NCBI GenBank assembly: GCA_030039005.1 | Contig: JASHQT010000368.1 | Coordinates: forward strand, 1-17,077 | Source of the DNA: Bryobacteraceae bacterium | GTDB lineage: Bacteria > Acidobacteriota > Terriglobia > Bryobacterales > Bryobacteraceae | Reading direction: 5' to 3' | DNA length: 17,077 nt | In this document: positions 8,046 through 14,571 of the stretch, in pieces | Layout of the letters: the number at the start of each line of letters is the position of its first letter | Numbering within the stretch: position 1 is the stretch's first letter | The notes under the pieces: generated by a model | The model's input: only the letters and a program-made list of their open reading frames with translations | Told to the model about the DNA's origin: nothing | Databases searched by the model: none | Translations under genes and position numbers: made by a program

Positions 8046-8240
8046 ATGCCACTGGCTCTCGTTGGCATTCTCTTGATGGCCGTCATAACAATCTTGATCG
8101 GCCTGGCCGGCCACAAAACCGCGCGACTGGTGGACGGTACCATCGTCTGGGTGGTCCTCATCACGATCTTGGTCGGGATCGCCGGCTATTTACTGGATAG
8201 ACGTACGGCGCGCCAGGAGCGCCGGGACCAATCACGCTAA
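8046..8240 (+). CDS. Small two-helix membrane protein, unknown function
   Basis: A 64-aa protein that I do not recognise. Two hydrophobic helices (about residues 3-22 and 30-48) are joined by HKTARLVDG, and a short, strongly basic tail follows (DRRTARQERRDQSR), which by the positive-inside rule should be cytoplasmic. The gene is real by context: GAAAGGA lies about 5 nt before the ATG, it sits 30 nt after one DUF6644-like gene, and its stop codon forms part of the ribosome site of the next one. Its position between two paralogous membrane proteins suggests an accessory subunit of the same complex. Confidence 0.72.
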   Translation: MPLALVGILLMAVITILIGLAGHKTARLVDGTIVWVVLITILVGIAGYLLDRRTARQERRDQSR

Positions 8241-8250
8241 GGAATCAGCC

Positions 8251-8733
8251 ATGCACGCCTTTCTTGAGTTCCTCGAAAACCTAGCGTTCAGCCAGTGGGT
8301 GCAAAACGCCCCCACCATTTGGGCCTTCCCCACGATCCTCGTCCTGCACACCATCGGGATGGGAATCGTGGCCGGGGGCAGCTCCATGCTGAGCTTTATG
8401 ATCCTGGGCTTTTGGCCCGCCGCGGTGCCGATGAAGCCCTTCGTCCGGGTGTTCCCGTATATGTGGGCCGCGTTCTGGCTGAATGCTGTCACCGGGACCA
8501 TGATGCTAATGGCCGACGCCACTACGAAGCTCACGATGCCGGACTTCTACGTCAAGATGACGTGCGTATTTGTCGGAATATACCTTCTCATACGTATGCG
8601 CCACCAAGTCTTCGATGATCCGGAGCTCGATCGCGCCCCGGTGTCGAGCAATGCCAAGATGCTGGCCTGGGCGTCGCTGGCCTGCTGGTGGGGCGCGATT
8701 CTCGCGGGACGGTTGATGGCCTACGTCAAGTAG
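8251..8733 (+). CDS. Four-helix membrane protein, DUF6644-like module (copy d)
   Basis: A 160-aa protein with the same four-helix plan as the neighbours. It has a lead-in WVQNAPTIWAFPTILVLHTIGMG with His33 in helix 1, FPYMWAAFWLNAVTGTMML in helix 2, and MPDFYVKMTCVFVGIY with Lys102. A loop with RMRHQVFDDPELDR precedes a last helix ending GAILAGRLMAYVK. That ending is nearly the same as in the 5915-6403 protein, so these two form one subtype. The third helix region keeps a His (118). TAAGGA lies 7 nt before the ATG and includes the stop codon of the preceding small gene, indicating coupled translation. It is the last gene of the operon and converges with a small minus-strand gene 25 nt downstream. 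A redox or haem role is inferred, not shown. Confidence 0.84.
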   Translation: MHAFLEFLENLAFSQWVQNAPTIWAFPTILVLHTIGMGIVAGGSSMLSFMILGFWPAAVPMKPFVRVFPYMWAAFWLNAVTGTMMLMADATTKLTMPDFYVKMTCVFVGIYLLIRMRHQVFDDPELDRAPVSSNAKMLAWASLACWWGAILAGRLMAYVK

Positions 8734-8758
8734 ACGGCACACCGGATGGCGTCCGCGG

Positions 8759-8983
8759 TTAGTCAGGATTTGCTCGAAGCCTCGCTGGAATCTTCACTGC
8801 TCGCTGCCGGATGTCTTCCGTAAACACCAGGATGATCTGTCCCCGGTAGATGACTTTGACCTGGCCGTTTCGTTCCTCGCCTCGAATTGTGAAGGCGTTT
8901 CCAGGCTCCAGTGTCACAAACTGAAATGACTCGTCCTTGGCTCGGCGAACGCCGACAAACGCCCGGTTCACGCGGTACTTCAT
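8759..8983 (-). CDS. Small soluble protein of unknown function
   Basis: A 74-aa protein beginning MKYRVNRAFVGVRRAKD. It has no signal peptide or membrane helix and reads as a small beta-rich fold (FQFVTLEPGNAFTIRGEE, then GQVKVIYRGQIILVFTEDIRQRAVKI). I cannot name the family; short proteins with this 'strand, PG, strand, G-V-V, strand, DI..R' pattern are, from memory, common in Acidobacteriota. The frame continues upstream to a TTG at 9028, but a good promoter (TTGACG, 17 nt, TACAAC at 9028-9000) lies inside that extension, which favours the ATG at 8983 with a leader of about 10 nt. It lies between the two plus-strand operons of the redox-like cluster and may be unrelated to them. Confidence 0.6.
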   Translation of the reverse strand: MKYRVNRAFVGVRRAKDESFQFVTLEPGNAFTIRGEERNGQVKVIYRGQIILVFTEDIRQRAVKIPARLRANPD

Positions 8984-8999
8984 TGACGTAAAGAACTCT

Positions 9000-9028
9000 G
9001 TTGTAGGGCTCGAATCCGTACCCGTCAA
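9000..9028 (-). promoter_or_regulatory. Sigma70-type promoter of the 8759-8983 gene
   Basis: Read on the minus strand, TTGACG (9028-9023) and TACAAC (9005-9000) are separated by 17 nt, the ideal spacing. The predicted transcription start is near 8993, about 10 nt before the ATG at 8983. This placement is my main reason for rejecting the longer TTG-initiated reading of the gene. Confidence 0.45.
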
Positions 9029-9047
9029 GAGGATTACGCACTAGTAT

Positions 9048-9066
9048 CGTGAGGGCGAATCTCACG
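9048..9066. repeat. Short inverted repeat in the 8984-9336 intergenic region
   Basis: CGTGAG (9048-9053) and CTCACG (9061-9066) form a 6-bp stem with a 7-nt loop. It lies in the 353-nt gap between the small minus-strand gene and the plus operon at 9337. Apart from this repeat and the two promoters called here, I see nothing coding in that gap: the open frames in it have no ribosome site and no recognisable protein character. It could be an operator for the divergent promoters; there is no U-tract, so it is not a terminator. Confidence 0.3.
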
Positions 9067-9266
9067 TGACAAGTTGCTCGCCGATCTGTGGTTTTCAATC
9101 GGAGGCATGCCTTGACTGCCAACGTCATGAGGAGAGATCGAGCGTCGCGTCCATCGACCGATGCCGGCCTCGATGCACGCGACCAATTCGCCGGACTCGC
9201 GCCACAGGCCCGTCTCCGCGGCATCCGCCTAGCCGGTAACCAAGGCCGCCCACCGCGCGCCCTTAC

Positions 9267-9277
9267 GGTGATATACT
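9267..9277 (+). promoter_or_regulatory. Extended -10 promoter of the 9337-12040 operon
   Basis: GGTGATATACT holds TG at 9269-9270, one spacer base, and TATACT at 9272-9277. Transcription would start near 9284 and give a leader of about 50 nt. The nine-base core GGTGATATA is identical to the one before the 7056 gene. A strong GAGGAGG ribosome site at 9324-9330, 6 nt before the GTG at 9337, fixes the first start codon of this operon. Confidence 0.55.
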
Positions 9278-9336
9278 CACCTGCGATACCTACGGTAACT
9301 GCGTGGGTGCCGGCCACTATGTCGAGGAGGTTTTAA

Positions 9337-9744
9337 GTGATTAAGCGAACTCTAGGAAGTCTCGCCTTGCTCGGGTGCCTGATTGCCGCCAGCGGCACGT
9401 TGCAAGCTCATCATTCCCTGGCGGGTGTCTATGACATGAAGCATGACAAGGAGCTGTCGGGGACGGTCGCAGCCATCAAATTCTCCAATCCCCATGGCTC
9501 GCTCACGGTCTCGGTCAAGAATCCTGATGGAACGAGCACGGATTGGGTGCTGACGCTCGGGTCCGCCACCGCCCTCGCCCAGCGCGGCATCGGCAGAACC
9601 GGCCCCAACGCGCTCCATCCCGGCGACAACATCAAAGTGAAGTTCCTGCCCGCCAAGGACGGCAGCCCGCTGGGCTTTTTGAAGACGGTGTGGATGCCGG
9701 ACGGGCGCGAGGTCCAGATCGCAGCCGGCCAGGGCAACGAGTAG
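9337..9744 (+). CDS. Secreted DUF6152-like protein with predicted His-His mature N-terminus
   Basis: A 135-aa exported protein. The signal peptide (residues 1-24, MIKRTLG, a hydrophobic core, then TLQA) is predicted to be cut before His25, giving a mature protein that starts HHSLAGVYD. Two further His occur at 36 and 53 (FSNPHGSL), the latter in the NPH motif I associate with DUF6152. The rest is a small beta-barrel-like domain (LSGTVAAIKF; LTVSVKNPDG; NIKVKFLPAKDG; FLKTVWMPDG). N-terminal His plus internal His is the arrangement used by CopC-type proteins and histidine-brace enzymes to hold copper; I infer a metal-binding role but have no proof. A Cys at 14 makes a weak lipobox-like LLGC, but hydrophobic sequence continues past it, so I prefer ordinary signal peptidase cleavage. 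GTG start with GAGGAGG 6 nt upstream. First gene of the operon. Confidence 0.85.
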   Translation: MIKRTLGSLALLGCLIAASGTLQAHHSLAGVYDMKHDKELSGTVAAIKFSNPHGSLTVSVKNPDGTSTDWVLTLGSATALAQRGIGRTGPNALHPGDNIKVKFLPAKDGSPLGFLKTVWMPDGREVQIAAGQGNE

Positions 9745-9772
9745 ACCGGTAGAGGGAGGGGTCCGACTAATA

Positions 9773-11503
9773 ATGGCTTCTCGGTTGGAGAGCGTTTGGA
9801 AGAATCTCGCGATCGGGGTTGTTCTCGCCACCAGCGCGCTGACCGTGAGTGCGCAGCCGCCATTTGAGTTCCGCGACCCCCCTCCTCCCTACCGGCCGGC
9901 GAAAGACGCCAAGGATCTGCGGTCGGTGCTTTTCAACTGGACTTGGTATATGGGCATGCTGCGCGGCGTGGATGAGCACGAGCTGATCACGTCGCTCGAA
10001 TATCAGGGCAAGGGCACCATCCAGGTGGACGGCCAGCCGTGCACGCTCACCAAGTATCGCGTCAGCACCAATTACCAGTACCCGGGACAGCGCGTTCAGT
10101 ACACCTGCACCCGGCCCAATGGCCAGACGGTTTCCAACGTCGAAGTGGTCAACGGACACTTCGCCTGGGACGAAGACATTCCTGGCGCGGAGCTTATCGC
10201 GGGCAAAGGGAAGGCCACTCCGATGCCGAACGCGGTGGACGAGCGGCTCATCCGCTTGTGGTCCAATCCACAGGGCGCGCCCAAGGCCGCGATCAAAGGC
10301 GCAGATCCGGGAGTGGGGCTGGGCGCCAATCCGGGCACGCTAGTCAAGGATGGTGTCATGAAGGCGGGCGCAACGTCGCTCTCGTGGGAAAACGGGAAAG
10401 CCGTCGTGACGTACCCGATCCCCGGTGTTCCCGGCGCCATCGCCACCGCGACGCTGAATGACAAGTACATGGCGGAGCGCGTAGTAGTGAAGCACGCAGG
10501 CAAGATCGACGTGTTCACCTACGGCGACTACAAGGACTGGAACAATCCGCTGAACAAGGTGGACGCGTTCTACGCGGGCAAGATCACCGAGAGCCGCGAC
10601 GGCGCCGACGTTGCCGACCTCTCCACGGTGCAGACGGAAACGGGCAGCGTCTACGTGGTGATGCCCGTGCCGGCTAGCGTCAAGGCTGCCATTTACGTGG
10701 CACCCGATCCCCTACCTGCTCCGGTGACCCCGGATGCTTTGACCTCCACCGCCGAAACGCCGCGCAGGCCGGATGGGCACCCGGACCTGACAGGCAACTG
10801 GAACTCCGCCGCCATGAACTGGCGCTACGGCAATCGCCGCTGCGATCCGACGCAGCAGGAGGGTTGCTCGCGGGCGCTGAATCAGACCATGGACTTCGAG
10901 TTTGAAGCCCCTTCGCGCTTCGGGCCGAGCCGCCCCATGTACAAACCCGAATACTGGGACAAAATCCAGGAGCTTGACGAGTGGACAAACAAGGATGATC
11001 CCGTTATGACGTGCCAGCCGCTGGGCAACCCGCGGCAGGGTCCGCCCCGGCGCATCGTCCAAGACGCGAATGACATCATCTTTTTCTACACCCAGTACGC
11101 CGATGGCGGCGGCGGAAACAACGAATTCCGCATCATCCCGACTGACGGCCGCCCCCACGACCCGAAGAAAGCGATTCTGGCCACCTACTACGGATACACG
11201 GTGGGCAAATGGGAAGGCGACACCCTGGTGTTGGACTCCATTTCGTTTGTCGATACCACGTGGCTCATGCGCGGCGGTTTCTTCCATTCCGACGACATGC
11301 ACATCATCGAGAAACTCACGCGTAAGGGGGACCAGATCCTGTATGAAGTCACTGTGGATGATCCCGACGTGATGATCGAGCCGTGGGTGATGACGCCGCG
11401 AGTCCTGACGCAGGCCAACTATCCCGACGCGGGCCTGATTCCGGAGCGAGCGGACTGCGAAGTGTACGAGACCCACGACATCAGCACGCAGATTCGCCAC
11501 TAG
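9773..11503 (+). CDS. Large secreted two-domain protein, unknown function
   Basis: A 576-aa exported protein with a signal peptide (residues 1-27, cut after VSA). The N-terminal part (about 45-310) is a beta-rich domain with FNWTWYMGMLRGVDEHELITSLEYQGKG-type sequence and two Cys (90, 112), and has no family name I can give. A Pro-rich linker (about 310-332) leads to a second domain (333-576) that starts RPDGHPDLTGNW and contains CQPLGNPRQGPPRR, EFRIIPTDGRPH, GYTVGKWEGDTLVLDSISFVDTTW and FFHSDDMHIIEKLTR. That second domain is very common as a standalone secreted protein in Acidobacteriota and Proteobacteria, with no established role. Cys357, 365, 414 and 562 could pair in the periplasm. The ribosome site GAGGGAGGGG is about 11 nt from the ATG. 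The gene sits 28 nt after the DUF6152-like gene and 9 nt before the cytochrome gene. Confidence 0.82.
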   Translation: MASRLESVWKNLAIGVVLATSALTVSAQPPFEFRDPPPPYRPAKDAKDLRSVLFNWTWYMGMLRGVDEHELITSLEYQGKGTIQVDGQPCTLTKYRVSTNYQYPGQRVQYTCTRPNGQTVSNVEVVNGHFAWDEDIPGAELIAGKGKATPMPNAVDERLIRLWSNPQGAPKAAIKGADPGVGLGANPGTLVKDGVMKAGATSLSWENGKAVVTYPIPGVPGAIATATLNDKYMAERVVVKHAGKIDVFTYGDYKDWNNPLNKVDAFYAGKITESRDGADVADLSTVQTETGSVYVVMPVPASVKAAIYVAPDPLPAPVTPDALTSTAETPRRPDGHPDLTGNWNSAAMNWRYGNRRCDPTQQEGCSRALNQTMDFEFEAPSRFGPSRPMYKPEYWDKIQELDEWTNKDDPVMTCQPLGNPRQGPPRRIVQDANDIIFFYTQYADGGGGNNEFRIIPTDGRPHDPKKAILATYYGYTVGKWEGDTLVLDSISFVDTTWLMRGGFFHSDDMHIIEKLTRKGDQILYEVTVDDPDVMIEPWVMTPRVLTQANYPDAGLIPERADCEVYETHDISTQIRH

Positions 11504-11512
11504 AACATTCCA

Positions 11513-12040
11513 ATGACCAGAACAGTCCTGGCGCTACTCCTTTGTAGCGCCATGTCCACGTCTATCTTGGAACGCGCCCAGGCGCAATCGCCCGCTGCCC
11601 CGCCACAGGCGCCGGCTAATCTCGCCCAACTGATGCGGGGGACTCTGTACCCGGAGTCGAACGTGGTTTTCGCCGCGCAAGATACCAATCCGGCGGACGT
11701 GCCGCACGCCAAGGATCCGAGCATGTCCACCGACCTGCTGACCAGCCAGTATGGAAAATGGGACGCCGTGGAAAATAGCGCTCTCGCGCTGGCCGAGGTT
11801 TCGAATCTCCTCATGCTGCCCGGCCGCAAGTGCGCCAACGGCCTGGATGTCCCCGTGAACAACGCGGATTGGCCCAAGTTCGTCCAGCAACTTCGTGACG
11901 CGGGAATGGCGGCTTACACGGCGGCCCAAACCAAGAATCAGGACAAAATGACGGAAGTCTCCGACGTTCTCACCACCGCTTGCAAGAACTGCCACGACCG
12001 CTACCGCGACCGGCGTCGTCCCGCGGAGCGGTGTAAGTAG
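11513..12040 (+). CDS. Periplasmic cytochrome c, class II-like (c'/c-556 type)
   Basis: A 175-aa exported protein. The signal peptide ends near residue 24 (ERAQA, then QSPAAPP). The body is helical, and a single haem-attachment motif CKNCH (157-161) sits close to the C-terminus, the hallmark of class II cytochromes c such as c' and c-556, which are four-helix bundles. Met41 in the first helix (LAQLMRGTLYPESN) is in the right place to be the sixth haem ligand, as in c-556; this is a guess by position. Extra Cys occur at 107 and 174. Such proteins carry electrons or bind small gases in the periplasm. The gene follows its neighbour by 9 nt with no ribosome site of its own that I can see, so it is probably translationally coupled. 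It is the direct evidence that this cluster handles electrons. Confidence 0.85.
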   Translation: MTRTVLALLLCSAMSTSILERAQAQSPAAPPQAPANLAQLMRGTLYPESNVVFAAQDTNPADVPHAKDPSMSTDLLTSQYGKWDAVENSALALAEVSNLLMLPGRKCANGLDVPVNNADWPKFVQQLRDAGMAAYTAAQTKNQDKMTEVSDVLTTACKNCHDRYRDRRRPAERCK

Positions 12041-12288
12041 GGCCTGTTGTTCCTGCGTCTTCGCGGGTGAGCCTACTCCTCCTGGTCTCAATCCTCTGCG
12101 GCAAATTCCTCAGGCGTAAGGCGCGCGAAAGCCCCAGCGAGTCGCAGATCTAAGCTCAATATCCGTTAAACCAGCAACTTAGCGGCCCAGTATCCGGGGG
12201 CCAGCAAATTGCACCGCCCTGGAATCGAAGTACGAGTGGTGATAATGCACACCGCTGACATCAACTCCAAAAAGGAAAGGATCTGACC
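12041..12288. other. Intergenic region between cytochrome gene and metal operon
   Basis: No gene is visible in these 248 nt. A hairpin can form from CCGTTAA (12163-12169) and TTAGCGG (12179-12185), 7 bp including one G-U, with a 9-nt loop and no U-tract. GGTGATAAT at 12238-12246 shares its first seven bases with the two extended -10 promoters upstream and could be the -10 region of the metal operon, though the match to TATAAT is poor after that. I looked for a cobalamin riboswitch (B12 box) and see none. A good ribosome site (AAAGGAAAGG, 12271-12280) closes the region. Confidence 0.4.
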
Positions 12289-12573
12289 ATGAAGTTATCC
12301 GATGCCGAGTTCAAAAAACTGGCTCAGTCCCATCTCACGGGTGAGGACCATCTTAAGCTGGCGGAGCATTTCACTGCACACGCCGCTGAGCACGAGAGCG
12401 ATTCCAAGACACACGAAGAGTTGGGCGCATTCTATGAAAAGAAGGAACCCCGGCTGGCGGGAGAAGCCCGGCACTACGCCGCGCACTCGCGCGAGGCCGC
12501 GGAGGCCATGCGAAGCCTCGCGAAAATCCATCAGGAACTTGCGGCCGAGCATAAGATTCACGCGCACGCGTAG
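12289..12573 (+). CDS. Small His-rich helical cytoplasmic protein, putative metal binder
   Basis: A 94-aa protein with 12 His (15, 21, 27, 31, 35, 42, 62, 66, 81, 88, 91, 93) and no signal peptide or membrane helix. Almost all of it should be alpha-helical. His27, 31 and 35 (HFTAHAAEH) are spaced by four, as are His62 and 66 (HYAAH), so they would line one face of a helix, and the C-terminus ends HKIHAHA. I do not recognise a named family. Place and composition suggest buffering or delivery of Ni2+, Co2+ or Zn2+ to the transporters encoded downstream; this is inference. A good ribosome site (AAAGGAAAGG) lies about 8 nt before the ATG. It is the first gene of the metal operon, 51 nt before the P-type ATPase start. 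Confidence 0.75.
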   Translation: MKLSDAEFKKLAQSHLTGEDHLKLAEHFTAHAAEHESDSKTHEELGAFYEKKEPRLAGEARHYAAHSREAAEAMRSLAKIHQELAAEHKIHAHA

Positions 12574-12624
12574 CGCCACTCGCGGAGCCGGCGGGTCCAT
12601 GATGTGAATCAGGGAGGGTATGTG

Positions 12625-14568
12625 ATGCCAAGCGCGCATGCAGGAATCGTAGAAAACCAATCCGCCGGCGAACACGTCAGCATGCTGCCGGGTTCCGATC
12701 AACCCGGCGGCGCGGCCCATCACGAGGAGTCTGACGAGCACGCGAATCAGGGCCACGAATGGCTGCGGGTCGCGTTCGTAGCACTCGTGATCGCGCTGGT
12801 CTGGTCGCGCATCGTTCCCCGCTATCACGGAGTGGACTTTCTGGCGCTCGCGGGAATCCTGATCGGAGGATTCCCGATTTTCCAAGAAGCGTTCGCCGAT
12901 TTGTTCAAAGGGCGCATGACCATGGAGCTGTCCATGACCATCGCTCTGGTGGCTGCTTCGGCGATCGGCGAGTTCTTCACCGCGCTGCTTATCACGATAT
13001 TCGTATTGATCGCCGAAATCATCGAGGGGATGACGGTGGGGCGCGGCCGCGGGGCCATCAAGCAACTGCTGGACCTGCTGCCGCAAAACGTCGAGGTTCG
13101 CGCGGACGGCCAGGTCGCGCCGCGGCATCTCTCCGAGGTGCGCTCAGGCGACGTGGTGCTAGTCCGGCCGGGCGGACACATTCCCGTGGACGGCGTCGTT
13201 GCGAGCGGCCACTCTTTTGTCAATCAGGCCAATATCACCGGCGAATCCATGCCCGTGGAAAAGGTTCCCGGCGCGCGCGTCTTTGCCGGAACCATCAATC
13301 AATCCGGAGTTCTCGAAATCCGCACCGATAAGATCGGCCCCGACACGGCCTTCGGCAGAATTATCGAACTTGTCGAGCGCGCCGAGAGGTCCCGCGCTCC
13401 CATCGAGAAAATTGCCGACCGGCTGGCCGGTTATCTGGTGTATTTCGCTCTGGCCTGCGCGGCCGTCACATTCTTCATCACGCGCGACGCGCGCTCCACA
13501 ATTTCCGTGATCGTGGTTGCGGGCGCCTGCGGCATCGCCGCCGGAACACCGCTAGCGATCCTCGGGGCCATCGGCCGGGCTGCGCAGAAGGGCTTGATCA
13601 TCAAAGGCGGGCGCTATCTCGAAGGCCTCAGCAACGTCGATATCGTCGTGCTCGATAAAACGGGCACTCTGACGCTCGGCACGCCAGAAGTGATGGACGT
13701 GCAAGCTGCTCCGGGTGCAAGGCCTCAGGAGGTGATACGCGTCGCCGCTTCCGCCGAGCGTTTCTCCGAACATCCTTTGGGCAAAGCCATCATGAAGAAG
13801 GCCGGCCAGTGGTCTCTCCCGGTCGGCGAGCCTGGCGAGTTCCAATATTTTCCCGGCAAAGGCATCGTCTGCCAAGTGGACGGCATGCGGACCGCCGTCG
13901 GTACCCGCGCCCTGATGGAGGCCGAGGGGATCTCCGTTCCGCCGAGCGATGCCAGAACGCAAGAATCGTCCGAAGTGCTAGTGGCGGCTGGCGGCCAATT
14001 TCTCGGTTCCATCTATATCGCCGATGTGGTCCGCCAGGAAGCCGCCGCGGCCATGCGCGAGCTCAGTGCGATGCATTGCCGCACGGTCCTGCTCACCGGC
14101 GACGGTAAGGAGATCGGCGAGGCTATCGCCCGCGATTTGGGCGTGGATGAAGTCCGCTCCCAACTCCTGCCCGAAGAGAAAGTGGAGTGGGTCCGCGACC
14201 TCCGGCTCCAGGGCAAGTACGTCGTTATGCTGGGCGACGGCATCAACGACGCTCCGGCGCTGCTCGAAGCCGACGTTGGGGTCGCCATGGGCTCGGGAAC
14301 CGACGTGGCGCGCGAGAGCGCGTCGGCCGTGCTGTTGGGCAACGATCTGCTGCGCTTCACCGAAGTCCTGAAGGTCGCGCGCCGCTGCCGCAATATCATT
14401 TACGCCAATTTCGCTGGAACTCTTTTGGTGGATGGCGCCGGGGTCCTGCTCGCCGCGCTCGGCCTGCTGCATCCCGTGTTCGCGGCGCTGATCCACGTCT
14501 CTTCCGAGCTGCTGTTCATCGGCAATTCGGCGCGGCTGTTGCCGAGCCTAGCACGCCGCGGAGATTAA
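12625..14568 (+). CDS. P1B-type heavy-metal ATPase with GAC in place of CPC
   Basis: A 647-aa metal-pumping P-type ATPase. It has no N-terminal HMA domain, only a His-rich tail (His5, 17, 32, 33, 39, 44). Eight membrane helices are expected: two pairs before residue 140, a pair at about 270-315 and a pair after about 590. All catalytic motifs are intact: TGES (205-208, actuator), DKTGTLT with phosphorylated Asp344, the P1B nucleotide-domain His383-Pro384 (SEHPLGKA), and GDGIND (537-542). In helix 6 the usual CPC reads Gly300-Ala301-Cys302 (VVAGACGIAAGTPLA). Helix 8 carries HVSSE (624-628). This marks an uncommon P1B subgroup whose metal I cannot name; its neighbours point to Ni2+ or Co2+. P1B pumps normally export metal from the cytoplasm. 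I start at the ATG at 12625, 6 nt after AGGGAGGG; a GTG in the same frame at 12604 lies before that site. Confidence 0.93.
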   Translation: MPSAHAGIVENQSAGEHVSMLPGSDQPGGAAHHEESDEHANQGHEWLRVAFVALVIALVWSRIVPRYHGVDFLALAGILIGGFPIFQEAFADLFKGRMTMELSMTIALVAASAIGEFFTALLITIFVLIAEIIEGMTVGRGRGAIKQLLDLLPQNVEVRADGQVAPRHLSEVRSGDVVLVRPGGHIPVDGVVASGHSFVNQANITGESMPVEKVPGARVFAGTINQSGVLEIRTDKIGPDTAFGRIIELVERAERSRAPIEKIADRLAGYLVYFALACAAVTFFITRDARSTISVIVVAGACGIAAGTPLAILGAIGRAAQKGLIIKGGRYLEGLSNVDIVVLDKTGTLTLGTPEVMDVQAAPGARPQEVIRVAASAERFSEHPLGKAIMKKAGQWSLPVGEPGEFQYFPGKGIVCQVDGMRTAVGTRALMEAEGISVPPSDARTQESSEVLVAAGGQFLGSIYIADVVRQEAAAAMRELSAMHCRTVLLTGDGKEIGEAIARDLGVDEVRSQLLPEEKVEWVRDLRLQGKYVVMLGDGINDAPALLEADVGVAMGSGTDVARESASAVLLGNDLLRFTEVLKVARRCRNIIYANFAGTLLVDGAGVLLAALGLLHPVFAALIHVSSELLFIGNSARLLPSLARRGD

Positions 14569-14571
14569 CTC

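Noticed and set aside
8734..8758. A terminator between the convergent genes at 8733 and 8759.
   Set aside because: The 25-nt gap holds no GC-rich stem followed by a T-run on either strand.
9088..9336. An 82-aa open frame ending just before the DUF6152-like gene.
   Set aside because: It has no ribosome site, spans the predicted promoter of the next operon, and its composition is not protein-like.
12041..12288. A cobalamin or nickel-cobalt (NiCo/czcD) riboswitch before the metal operon.
   Set aside because: I found no B12 box and no pair of conserved helices of the NiCo type; only a 7-bp hairpin is present.
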